A stretch of DNA of 64,000 bases, taken from positions 558,001 through 622,000 of the forward strand of contig NZ_CP120468.1 of the NCBI RefSeq assembly GCF_029490015.1. Direction: 5' to 3'. The notes beneath the pieces were generated by a model that saw only the letters and a list, made by a program, of their open reading frames with translations, had not been told where the DNA came from and did no database searches. This DNA comes from Halobaculum limi. GTDB lineage: Archaea; Halobacteriota; Halobacteria; Halobacteriales; Haloferacaceae. The position numbers and the translations under genes were made by a program. Positions 53,935-62,166 of the stretch are shown piece by piece. How positions within the stretch are numbered: position 1 is the stretch's first letter; each line of letters begins with the position of its first letter.

Positions 53935-55344
53935 TCAGTCCGCGGCCGCCTCGCCACTCGACCCCGCGCCCTCTGCGGCGCGTTCGTGGAGTCCTTCACC
54001 CGTCGAGTAGTGGAAGTAGCCGACGAGACCGACGGCGGCGACGACGTTCGAGATGGTCACCGCCCAGAACGGCCCGAGTGCCCCCCACCCGAGGACGAAC
54101 GCGCCGACGGCGGCGACGGGCACTCGTACGGCCCAGTACTGCAGCATCGTCGAGTACATCGACACGTCCGTCCGCCCGGCGCCGTTGAAGCCCGCCTCGA
54201 CCGTGTATATGGCGCCGAGTGCCCAGTAGCCGAACGCGAGAATCTGGAGGTACGCGACCGACAGCGCCAGCGCCTCGCCGTCGATGCCGGGGACGAACGT
54301 CGTTGCGACCAGTTCCGGGAAGACGTACTGGACGACGCCGACCAGACCGAGGCCGACCGCGCCGACGCCGACGCCGAGCCACGTCGCCCGCGTCGCTCGC
54401 GCGGGGTGATCTGCGCCGAGGTTTTGCCCGACGAGCGTCGTCCCCGCAGACCCGATAGCCGCGGCGGGGACGAACACGACCGTCGCGATACGCGCACCGA
54501 TGGTGTAGGCGGTGAGCGCGGCCGCCCCGCCCGTGAACGAGACGATGGCGACGACGACGAGTCGCGCCACCTGCCGGGCGGCTCCCTGCCCAACCTTCGG
54601 CGCGCCGATGGACGCGAGTTCGCGAAACTCGCCGCGGTCGAGCGCCATCTCGCTGAGGTAGAAGGTGAAGCCGCCCCGTGCCGACAGCGCCGCACCGATC
54701 ATCACGACCGCGCCAACGGCGAAGCCGACGGCAGTCGCGTACGCCGCACCCGCGATACCGAACGCCGGGATCGGTCCCCACCCGAAGATGAGGACCGGGT
54801 CGAGGCCGACGCTGATGGCGATAGACAGGAGATTGACGAACAGCGGCGTTCGAGAATCGCCAGCGCCGACGAAGCCGTACTCGAAGGTGTCGCTGACGAT
54901 GGCGACGGTGTAGGCGACGGCCATCGTCCCGAGGTAGATGGCGGCGAGACGGGCCACCTCCGCGCCGGGGTCGAACAAGGCCGTGAGTTCGCGCCCGAAC
55001 AGGTTCGTCACGAGCACCATCACGAGCATCACGCCGACGCCGGCGACGAGGGCGTGTACCACCGCCCGACTCGCCCCGCGTTCGTCGCCGTCGCCGATCC
55101 GTTGGGAGACGAGGACGTGTTCGCCGGTGAACACGCCGCTGGTCACCGCGAGCATCAGGCCGACAAGCGGCGCGGTCAACCCCACGGCGGCGACCGCCTC
55201 CCCGCTAAGTCGCCCCAGCCAGAACACGTCGATGATGCTCTGAGCGACGAGGGCGAGTTGTTGTGCGATGATCGGGACCGAGAGGAACGCCAGCGCCCGG
55301 CCGAGTCGCCCCTCAGTTATCTCCTCACTCGACACGTCGAACAT
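53935..55344 (-). CDS. MATE family efflux transporter, second
   Basis: 469 residues, 12 membrane segments. Motifs are RLGRALAFLSVPIIAQQLALVAQSIIDVFWLGR (start, in parts: FLSVPIIAQQLALVAQ, DVFWLGRLSGEA), FVGAGDSRTPLFVN in the first half, and AAIGSAGTTLVGQNLGADHP plus VEAGFNGAGRTDVSMY in the second. It resembles the NorM/DinF group more than the MATE at 27622-29133, so the two are not recent duplicates. A TATA element (complement of the AT-rich 55371-55380) lies ~27-36 bases upstream. It is divergent from lipA. Confidence 0.88.
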   Translation of the reverse strand: MFDVSSEEITEGRLGRALAFLSVPIIAQQLALVAQSIIDVFWLGRLSGEAVAAVGLTAPLVGLMLAVTSGVFTGEHVLVSQRIGDGDERGASRAVVHALVAGVGVMLVMVLVTNLFGRELTALFDPGAEVARLAAIYLGTMAVAYTVAIVSDTFEYGFVGAGDSRTPLFVNLLSIAISVGLDPVLIFGWGPIPAFGIAGAAYATAVGFAVGAVVMIGAALSARGGFTFYLSEMALDRGEFRELASIGAPKVGQGAARQVARLVVVAIVSFTGGAAALTAYTIGARIATVVFVPAAAIGSAGTTLVGQNLGADHPARATRATWLGVGVGAVGLGLVGVVQYVFPELVATTFVPGIDGEALALSVAYLQILAFGYWALGAIYTVEAGFNGAGRTDVSMYSTMLQYWAVRVPVAAVGAFVLGWGALGPFWAVTISNVVAAVGLVGYFHYSTGEGLHERAAEGAGSSGEAAAD

Positions 55345-55566
55345 CGCTGAATCTATTCACGGGTATTGTTACCATAATAAATTCCTATCGATTCATTCAC
55401 GTATCAGATCTGATGCTGAATTAAACTCGCAAGGACCGACGTCGCGCCGGCGTTCGCGCCCCTCGCCTCCGGGACTCGTTGACTGCGGTGCGACTCCCGT
55501 ACAGGGTGGACGCGACCACACCCGGACATACCGCACGTTTTTGCCTCGGGCGACGAAGGACCGAGT
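55345..55566. other. Divergent promoter region, MATE / lipA
   Basis: 222 bases. The left 90 bases are AT-rich (CCATAATAAATTCC near 55371-55384 supplies the leftward TATA; TGATGCTGAATTAAACTCG follows). The right part is GC-rich with a T-rich GTTTTTGCC near 55537-55545, ~25 bases before lipA. No gene seen. Confidence 0.5.
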
Positions 55567-56499
55567 ATGAGCAGTCGGCGGCGGAAACCGGACTGGCTGA
55601 AGATGCGGCCGCCGTCGGGCCGTCGCTTCGCCGAGATCAAGTCTACGCTCCGCGACCACGACCTCCACACGGTGTGTGAAGAGGCGAACTGCCCGAATCT
55701 CGGGGAGTGTTGGTCCGGACGCGACGGGCCGGGCACGGCGACGTTCATGCTGATGGGTGACCGCTGTTCCCGCGGATGCAACTTCTGTGACGTCGAGACC
55801 GGCGGGATGGAGCCGTTGGACCCCGACGAACCCACGAACGTCGCCGAGGCTGTCGCAGAAATCGGTCTCGACTACGTCGTTCTCACCTCCGTCGACCGCG
55901 ACGACCTCGCGGACGGCGGGTCGCGCCACTTCGCAGAGACCATCCGCGAGATCAAACGCCGGGATTCGAGCATCCTCGTCGAGGTGCTCATCCCCGACTT
56001 CGGCGGCGACCCGGACGCCGTCGACCGAATCGTTGACGCCGGCCCCGACGTCATCGCACACAACATCGAGACGGTCGACCGCCTCCAGTGGCCCGTCCGC
56101 GACCGCCGGGCGAACTACGACCAGACGCTCGACGTTCTCGAACGGGTGAACCGCGAGTCCGACATTCACACGAAGACGAGCGTGATGCTCGGCCTCGGCG
56201 AGTACGACCACGAGGTGTACCGCACCCTCCGTGACCTGCGAAACGTCGGCGTCGACATCGTCACCCTCGGGCAGTACCTCCAGCCGTCGCGCTCCCATCT
56301 CGACGTGTTCGAGTACGTCCACCCGGACGTCTTCGACACCTGGAAGCGCGTCGCTGAGGAAGAACTGGACTTCCTCTACTGTGCGTCGGGGCCGATGGTC
56401 CGGTCGTCGTACAAGGCGGGCGAGTTCTTCGTCGAGGCCCTCGTCCGCGAGGGCGCGTCCGTCGAGGAAGCGCGCGAGGCCGCCCGCGCGGCCGACTGA
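55567..56499 (+). CDS. lipA: Lipoyl synthase
   Basis: 310 residues. Both iron-sulfur motifs are present: the auxiliary cluster CEEANCPNLGEC (Cys37, Cys42, Cys48) and the radical-SAM CSRGCNFC (Cys67, Cys71, Cys74). The C-terminal GQYLQPSRSHLDVFEYVHPDVF and ASGPMVRSSYKAGEFF (RSSY) are typical of LipA. It inserts two sulfur atoms into octanoyl chains on E2 and GcvH. It directly precedes the dehydrogenase genes whose E2 needs lipoate, an obvious functional pairing. LipB or LplA is not in the window. Confidence 0.94.
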   Translation: MSSRRRKPDWLKMRPPSGRRFAEIKSTLRDHDLHTVCEEANCPNLGECWSGRDGPGTATFMLMGDRCSRGCNFCDVETGGMEPLDPDEPTNVAEAVAEIGLDYVVLTSVDRDDLADGGSRHFAETIREIKRRDSSILVEVLIPDFGGDPDAVDRIVDAGPDVIAHNIETVDRLQWPVRDRRANYDQTLDVLERVNRESDIHTKTSVMLGLGEYDHEVYRTLRDLRNVGVDIVTLGQYLQPSRSHLDVFEYVHPDVFDTWKRVAEEELDFLYCASGPMVRSSYKAGEFFVEALVREGASVEEAREAARAAD

Positions 56500-56662
56500 C
56501 CGCCGAAGCGTTCTGCACACCGTCGCCGTCCCCGCGTCGGACTAGCCTGCATCAACGATTGTCAAGAATTAACGGCGCTTTCCGTTCGTTCACCGATCCG
56601 ACGGGGGCGATCCCGGCGTAAGATACACAATCATTTGCTTCGGGCGCGTTCGACTTGACGCC

Positions 56663-56679
56663 CTGCCAGTTCTTGGCAG
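56663..56679. promoter_or_regulatory. Inverted repeat upstream of the pdh genes
   Basis: CTGCCA-GTTCT-TGGCAG has perfect 6-base arms. It lies ~80-97 bases before the E1alpha start and upstream of the AT-rich promoter, in the position of an activator site. The gap 56500-56759 shows no gene. Confidence 0.45.
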
Positions 56680-56759
56680 TATTTCTGCCCACAGTAAACT
56701 ATTTACGAAAACACTATCACGCGGGGCCGTCACCCATTCTATATGCGCAGGTGGGTACC

Positions 56760-57872
56760 GTGAGCACGCTCGAACGCGACCCCCGCGAGGGGATGGTTCA
56801 AGTCCTCGACGACGAGGGCGGTGTCGTCGGTGACGTTCCGGACCTCTCCGAAGAGGAGTTTGTCGCGATGTACCGGCATATGAAACTCGCCCGCCACTTC
56901 GACGAGCGGGCCGTCTCCCTCCAGCGACAGGGGCGGATGGGCACGTACCCGCCGCTCTCGGGACAGGAGGGGGCACAGATCGGTTCGGCGTTCGCACTCG
57001 CCGAGGACGACTGGATGGTCCCTTCCTACCGCGAACACGGCGCGGCGCTGGTTCGCGGACTTCCGCTCAAGGAGACGCTGCTGTACTGGATGGGCGACGA
57101 ACGCGGGAGCCTCATCCCTGAGGACGCGAACGTCTTCACACCCTCCGTCCCTATCGCCAGTCAGGTGCCGCACGCCACGGGAATGGCGTGGGCGCACAAA
57201 CTGAAGAACGGCGGCGAGACGGACAAGGCGTTCATCTGCTACTTCGGCGACGGCGCGACCAGCGAGGGCGACTTCCACGAGGGACTCAACTTCGCGGGCG
57301 TGTTCGACACGCCGAACGTCTTCTTCTGTAACAACAACCAGTGGGCCATCTCTGTCCCACGTGAGCGACAGACCGCCAGCGAGACGCTGGCGCAGAAGGC
57401 CGTCGCCTACGGCTTCGAGGGCGTCCAGATCGACGGGATGGATCCGCTGGCCGTCTACAAGGCGACGACCGAGGCGCTCGAGAAGGCGAAGAACCCCGCA
57501 GAGGGCGAACGCCGTCCGACGCTCATCGAGGCGGTCCAGTACCGCTTCGGCGCGCACACGACCGCCGACGACCCGACCGTCTACCGCGAGGACGCGGAGG
57601 TCGAGAAGTGGAAGAAGAAAGACCCCATCCCGCGACTGGAGAAGTTCCTCCGCAACCAGGGCATCCTCGACGACGACCGCGTCGCCGAGGTCGAAGAGTC
57701 GGTCCGCAAGGAGGTCGCCGAAGCCATCGACGCCGCAGAGTCGACGGTGCGCCCCGATCCCTCCACGATGTTCGACCACGTGTTCGCGGAGAAGACCCCC
57801 GAGATCGCACGACAGGCTGAGGAGTTCGCGCGGATGCGAGAGAAGTACGGCGACGAGGCATTCTTGGAATAA
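56760..57872 (+). CDS. pdhA: 2-oxoacid (pyruvate) dehydrogenase E1 alpha
   Basis: 370 residues. RHMKLARHFDERAVSLQRQGRMGTYPPLSGQEG (family start, in parts: FDERAVSLQRQGRMG, PPLSGQEGAQIG), the thiamine-diphosphate motif CYFGDGATSEGDFHEGLNFAG and FCNNNQWAISVPRERQTAS mark E1alpha. The DxVR-like segment ending RFGAHTTADDPTVYR resembles pyruvate- and branched-chain-type E1. I start at the GTG at 56760 (VSTLERDPREGM); a frame open to 56655 includes promoter-like AT-rich sequence. The stop and pdhB start overlap (TAATG). Confidence 0.88.
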   Translation: MSTLERDPREGMVQVLDDEGGVVGDVPDLSEEEFVAMYRHMKLARHFDERAVSLQRQGRMGTYPPLSGQEGAQIGSAFALAEDDWMVPSYREHGAALVRGLPLKETLLYWMGDERGSLIPEDANVFTPSVPIASQVPHATGMAWAHKLKNGGETDKAFICYFGDGATSEGDFHEGLNFAGVFDTPNVFFCNNNQWAISVPRERQTASETLAQKAVAYGFEGVQIDGMDPLAVYKATTEALEKAKNPAEGERRPTLIEAVQYRFGAHTTADDPTVYREDAEVEKWKKKDPIPRLEKFLRNQGILDDDRVAEVEESVRKEVAEAIDAAESTVRPDPSTMFDHVFAEKTPEIARQAEEFARMREKYGDEAFLE

Positions 57873-58879
57873 TGAGTACGCAAGACCACGACACAGAAGC
57901 CACGCAGAATCTGACGCTGGTACAGTCGGTGCGCGACGCCCTCGCCACCGAGATGGGACTCGACGACGACGTCATCGTGATGGGCGAGGACGTCGGGAAG
58001 AACGGCGGCGTCTTCCGCGCCACCGAGGGACTGTACAACGAGTTCGGCGAGGACCGCGTCATCGACACGCCCCTCGCGGAGTCGGGTATCATCGGGGCCG
58101 CCGTAGGAATGGCCGCGATGGGCCTGAAGCCGATTCCGGAGATTCAGTTCTCCGGGTTTATGTACCCCGGGTTCGACCAGATCGTGAGCCATATGTCTCG
58201 CCTGCGCACCCGGTCGCGCAGTCGCTACACCCTCCCGATGGTGCTTCGCGCACCGTACGGCGGCGGCATCCGCGCGCCCGAACACCACTCCGAGTCGAAG
58301 GAGGCGTTCTACGCCCACGAGGCGGGGCTGAAAGTCGTCATCCCGTCCACTCCGTACGACACCAAGGGTCTGCTCATCTCCGCGATTCGCGACCCGGACC
58401 CGGTCATCTTCCTCGAACCCAAACTCATCTACCGCGCCTTCCGCGGTGAGGTCCCCGAGGACGACTACGAGGTGCCGATCGGTGAGGCGACGACCCGGCG
58501 TGAAGGGTCGGACGTCTCGGTGTTCACCTACGGCGCGATGACTCGCCCCTCGCTGGAGGCGGCAGAGGAACTCGCCGAAGAGGGAATCGACGCGGAAGTC
58601 GTCGACCTCCGCACCGTCTCGCCGCTGGACCGCGAGTCCATCGTTGAGTCGTTCAAGAAGACTGGCCGCGCGTGCGTCGTCCACGAGGCGCCCAAGACGG
58701 GCGGCCTCGCGGGCGAGATTACCGCGACGTTGCAGGAGGAAGCGCTCCTGTACCAGGAGGCGCCGATTCAGCGCGTCACCGGCTACGACGTGCCGTACCC
58801 GCTGTACGCACTGGAGGACTACTACATGCCGAACGCGGCGCGTGTCGCGGACGGTATCAAACAGGCGGTCGAGTTCTGA
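57872..58879 (+). CDS. pdhB: 2-oxoacid (pyruvate) dehydrogenase E1 beta
   Basis: 335 residues: TLVQSVRDALATEMGLDDDVIVMGEDVGKNGGVFRATEGL (start, in parts: LVQSVRDALATEMG, MGEDVGKNGGVFRAT), MGLKPIPEIQFSGFMYPGFDQIVSHMSR and HHSESKEAFYAHEAGLKVVIPSTPYDTKG (parts of these, namely PIPEIQFSGFMYPGFDQ and HHSESKEAFYAHEAG, are family signatures). It pairs with E1alpha as an alpha2beta2 decarboxylase. Translation is coupled to the E1alpha gene by the TAATG overlap. The E2 gene follows after two bases. Confidence 0.92.
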   Translation: MSTQDHDTEATQNLTLVQSVRDALATEMGLDDDVIVMGEDVGKNGGVFRATEGLYNEFGEDRVIDTPLAESGIIGAAVGMAAMGLKPIPEIQFSGFMYPGFDQIVSHMSRLRTRSRSRYTLPMVLRAPYGGGIRAPEHHSESKEAFYAHEAGLKVVIPSTPYDTKGLLISAIRDPDPVIFLEPKLIYRAFRGEVPEDDYEVPIGEATTRREGSDVSVFTYGAMTRPSLEAAEELAEEGIDAEVVDLRTVSPLDRESIVESFKKTGRACVVHEAPKTGGLAGEITATLQEEALLYQEAPIQRVTGYDVPYPLYALEDYYMPNAARVADGIKQAVEF

Positions 58880-58881
58880 GT

Positions 58882-60465
58882 ATGGCTGCCAAGGAGTTCA
58901 AACTGCCCGACGTGGGAGAGGGCGTCGCCGAGGGCGAACTGGTCAACTGGCTCGTCGCCCCCGGCGACACGGTCACCGAAGACCAAGCGGTCGCCGAGGT
59001 CGAGACGGACAAGGCGCTCGTCGAGGTGCCCTCGCCGTACAACGGCACGGTGAAGGAACTGCACGCCGAGGAGGGGCAGATGGTCCCCGTCGGCGACGTC
59101 ATCATCACCTACGAGGTGCCCGGTGCGGACGACGACGGCGGTGCAGCCGACGCCGGCACGGAGACTGCCGCCGAACCCGAGGAACCGGCGGAACCGGCGG
59201 AGTCGGCCGCAGAGGCCGACGCGACCGCCGACACCGACGAGGCTCCCGCCCCGTCCTCCGGTCGCGTGTTCGCGCCGCCGTCCGCGCGACGACTCGCCCG
59301 CGAACTCGGCGTCGATATCGGCGCCGTCGACGGGAGCGGCCCCGGCGGCCGCGTCACCGAGGGCGACGTGCGCGCACACGCAGAGTCCGGCGACGAGAGT
59401 GACACCGACGAGGGCGAGGAGTCGTCCGGCCCGAAACAGGTCGACGTCGGCAGCAAGAAGTCCGCCGTCTCGAAGAAAGGCGAATCCGCTGATACTGCGA
59501 GCGCAGCGTCGCCTGCGCCGTCGTCCGTCGAAGCCGCCGGCCGCGACCGTACCCTCGCGGTGCCTGCGACCCGGAAAGCCGCCGAGGAGGCAGGCGTCAA
59601 CCTGAACGACGTGCCGACCGACGAGACGCGCGAGGGCGAGGCGTACGTGACGACCGACCAGGTCCAGCAGTACGCGCAGGCGGTGAAAGACGCGAAGGCC
59701 GCCGAGGCCGACGAGACGGGCGCACCATCCCCCGCCGCCGCAGCAGGCAACGGTGCGGCCGCCTCCCGTGAACCCGAGTCGGTGCCGTACCGCGGCGTCC
59801 GGCGGACCATCGGCAAGCAGATGGAGCAGTCGAAGTACACTGCGCCCCACGTCAGCCACCACGACACCGCCGTCGTCGACGAGTTGGTCGAGACGCGCGC
59901 GAAGTTGAAGCAACGGGCCGCCGAGCGCGACGTGAAACTCAGCTATATGCCGTTCGTGATGAAGGCGCTCGTGGCCGGCCTCAAGGAGTTCCCCTACCTC
60001 AACTCCGAACTCCGCGAGGACGACGAGGAGATTCTCCTCAAGAAGGAGTACAACCTCGGCATCGCCGTCGCCACGGACGCGGGGCTGATGGTCCCCGTGG
60101 TGAAGAACGTCGACGAGAAGTCCATCCTCGAACTCGCTGACGAGGTGAACGACCTCGCCACGCGCGCCCGCGAACGCAAGGTCACCCGCGAGGAGATGCA
60201 GGGCGGCACGTTCACTATCACCAACTTCGGCGCCATCGGCGGCGAGTACGCCACGCCCATTATCAACTACCCCGAGACGGCGATTATGGGTCTCGGCGCC
60301 ATCGACGAGCGTCCCGTCGCGGAGGACGGCGAGGTGCGCGCCGCGAAGACGCTCCCGCTGTCGCTGTCTATCGACCACCGGGTCATCGACGGCGCGGAGG
60401 CGGGCCAGTTCACCAACTTCGTGATGGAGCGACTGGAGAACCCCTCGCTGCTGCTGTTGGAGTAA
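58882..60465 (+). CDS. pdhC: Dihydrolipoamide acyltransferase (E2)
   Basis: 527 residues. Lipoyl domain (~1-80) with Lys44 in ETDKALVEV; an acidic Ala/Pro linker; a peripheral-subunit-binding domain (~129-167: APPSARRLARELGVD, GPGGRVTEGDV). A second, more divergent PSBD-like segment follows (~224-267: LAVPATRKAAEEAGV, YVTTDQVQQYA). The catalytic domain (~298-527) has the DHRVIDGAEAG His-Asp motif and NFGAIGGEYATPI. The second PSBD-like region is odd and might bind E1 and E3 separately. The start at 58882 (MAAKEFKLPDVGEG) is clear from the lipoyl domain. Confidence 0.92.
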   Translation: MAAKEFKLPDVGEGVAEGELVNWLVAPGDTVTEDQAVAEVETDKALVEVPSPYNGTVKELHAEEGQMVPVGDVIITYEVPGADDDGGAADAGTETAAEPEEPAEPAESAAEADATADTDEAPAPSSGRVFAPPSARRLARELGVDIGAVDGSGPGGRVTEGDVRAHAESGDESDTDEGEESSGPKQVDVGSKKSAVSKKGESADTASAASPAPSSVEAAGRDRTLAVPATRKAAEEAGVNLNDVPTDETREGEAYVTTDQVQQYAQAVKDAKAAEADETGAPSPAAAAGNGAAASREPESVPYRGVRRTIGKQMEQSKYTAPHVSHHDTAVVDELVETRAKLKQRAAERDVKLSYMPFVMKALVAGLKEFPYLNSELREDDEEILLKKEYNLGIAVATDAGLMVPVVKNVDEKSILELADEVNDLATRARERKVTREEMQGGTFTITNFGAIGGEYATPIINYPETAIMGLGAIDERPVAEDGEVRAAKTLPLSLSIDHRVIDGAEAGQFTNFVMERLENPSLLLLE

Positions 60466-60540
60466 CGCGGCGCCACGCGACGCCGACAGATTTCGATCCG
60501 CGCAATTTTTGCACCCCTCCCGAGACGCCCACAGCAACGT

Positions 60541-61761
60541 ATGAACACCTCCGTCACCGTCACCGACATCCGACGGGCCCGCGAGCGGTTCGACCCGGAC
60601 ATCGTCCGCGAGACGCCGGTCGAACGGTCGCGGTCACTCTCGGAGATGAGCGGTGCCGACGTCCGCCTGAAGATGGAACACCTCCAACGCACCGGGTCGT
60701 TCAAGACGCGTGGGGCGTCCAACCGCATCGCCGAAATCGCCGCCGAAGACGCCGCCGACCGTGTCGTCGCCGCCAGCGCCGGGAACCACGCACAGGGCGT
60801 CGCCCTCGCGGCCACGAACGCGGGTATCCCAGCGACGGTCGTGATGCCGACCGACGCGCCGCAGGCGAAAGTCGACGCCACGCGGGGGTACGGCGCAGAG
60901 GTCGTCCTCCACGGGCAGGAGTTTCAGACTGCGGTCGCCCGCGCCCGCGAGTTGGCCGACGAGGACGGAACGGTGTTCGTCCACGCGTACGACGACCGGG
61001 CTATCGTCGCCGGGCAGGGGACACTCGGCCTCGAACTCGCCGAACAGGTCCCCGACCTGGACACGGTCATCGTCCCCATCGGCGGCGGCGGCCTCATCGC
61101 GGGCATCTCCACCGCCCTCGCGTCGGTCGCGCCGTCGGTTCGCGTCGTCGGCGTGCAAGCCGAGGAGGCCGCCACCGTCCCCGAGAGTCTCCAGAAGGGC
61201 GAACCCGTCGACCGCGAGCACACCCGAACTATCGCCGATGGCATCGCCACGGGCGGCGTCGCTGACCTCACCTACGACCTCATCGAACGCCACGTCGACG
61301 AAGTGATCACCGTCAGCGACGACGAGATCGCACACGCCATCCTCACGCTCCTCCGCCGCGCGAAGCAACTGGTCGAGGGTGCAGGCGCGGCCTCCGTCGC
61401 CGGCCTCCTGTCTGGTCGCCTCGACGTGAACGACGAGACGGTCGTGCCCCTCCTGTGTGGCGGGAACATCGATATGTCGATGCTGGATACGGTGCTCGAA
61501 CACGCGATGACCGACCGCGACCAACTCCTCCGTCTGCGGGTCCGCATCGAAGACGAACCCGGAGAACTCTCGACGCTGTCGTCGACGCTCGCGGACCACG
61601 GCGCGAACGTCCGCCACGTCCGCCACGACCGCGCGGTCGAAGACCTGCGCGTCGGCGAGGCGTACCTCGTGTTCGAGGTCAGCGCCGCCGGTCGCGAGCA
61701 CACGACCCGCCTCATCGACGCCATCGCCGACCGCGGCTACGAAGTCGCTCGGGTCAACTGA
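60541..61761 (+). CDS. ilvA: Threonine ammonia-lyase with C-terminal ACT domain
   Basis: 406 residues. The PLP-binding region is MEHLQRTGSFKTRGASN (Lys55) and the phosphate-binding loop is PIGGGGLIAGI; AASAGNHAQGVALAA is also typical. A C-terminal ACT domain (LRVRIEDEPGELSTLSSTL) points to regulation by an amino acid, probably isoleucine or valine. The reaction is threonine to 2-oxobutyrate plus ammonia, first step of isoleucine synthesis or of threonine degradation. It occupies the position after E2 where some relatives have the E3 gene, so its presence here may be an insertion or rearrangement. Confidence 0.9.
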   Translation: MNTSVTVTDIRRARERFDPDIVRETPVERSRSLSEMSGADVRLKMEHLQRTGSFKTRGASNRIAEIAAEDAADRVVAASAGNHAQGVALAATNAGIPATVVMPTDAPQAKVDATRGYGAEVVLHGQEFQTAVARARELADEDGTVFVHAYDDRAIVAGQGTLGLELAEQVPDLDTVIVPIGGGGLIAGISTALASVAPSVRVVGVQAEEAATVPESLQKGEPVDREHTRTIADGIATGGVADLTYDLIERHVDEVITVSDDEIAHAILTLLRRAKQLVEGAGAASVAGLLSGRLDVNDETVVPLLCGGNIDMSMLDTVLEHAMTDRDQLLRLRVRIEDEPGELSTLSSTLADHGANVRHVRHDRAVEDLRVGEAYLVFEVSAAGREHTTRLIDAIADRGYEVARVN

Positions 61762-61816
61762 CACGCAGCGGTCGGCCGAACAACGTTCCGACGCTCGTAC
61801 TGTGGTAGCGATTCAC

Positions 61817-61838
61817 GTTCCAGTCGAAACGAAGGGGT
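61817..61838 (+). repeat. Isolated canonical ORB
   Basis: GTTCCAGTCGAAACGAAGG then GGT, matching the core of the oriC1 boxes without mismatch, in an intergenic region 30 kb away from oriC1. An A+T-rich patch begins ~20 bases downstream. Confidence 0.8.
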
Positions 61839-62079
61839 TGTCGGGGCGTCGCACCCGGATTCTGACTAGTCAAGAAACTAGCTACTAATTGGCTGTTGTC
61901 TGACGAACGACGGTCTGCAGACGGACGAACGAGCGCCGTACGCAAGACACCTGTCAGGTGTTCGTGAGTGAGGGGCGGGGCTTTCCTCAGCTGACGACAG
62001 TTTCCACTCCGGGGGTGATCTGTCGCTCGTGTTGCTCACTCTGCTCCGCTGCTCACAGCTCACTTCGCCGCCGTGGCTC

Positions 62080-62151
62080 CGAGGCCTCGCTCACTACGTC
62101 CGCTCGGCCTCGCCCGTTCACGGGTCGCGATGCTCCCCGTTCACTACGGGG
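62080..62151. repeat. Hairpin cluster downstream of the DUF460 gene
   Basis: CGAGGCC (62080-62086) pairs with GGCCTCG (62106-62112). CCCGT-TC-ACGGG is at 62113-62124 and CCCCGT-TCACT-ACGGGG at 62135-62151. Several loops carry TCACT, as does a loop in the repeats before uvrB. It lies just past the DUF460 stop on the minus strand, so it could form RNA hairpins at the 3' end of that transcript. Confidence 0.5.
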
Positions 62152-62166
62152 CGTCACTCGCGCCGC

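Larger units (their letters stand above)
61762..62166. other. Intergenic region with an isolated ORB and hairpins
   Basis: A 405-base gap between convergent genes. It holds a full ORB (61817-61838), a nearby AT-rich stretch (about 61860-61900) with CTAGT/ACTAG arms, and the hairpin cluster at 62080-62151 close to the stop of the DUF460 gene. No coding region or tRNA is visible. Confidence 0.6.
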
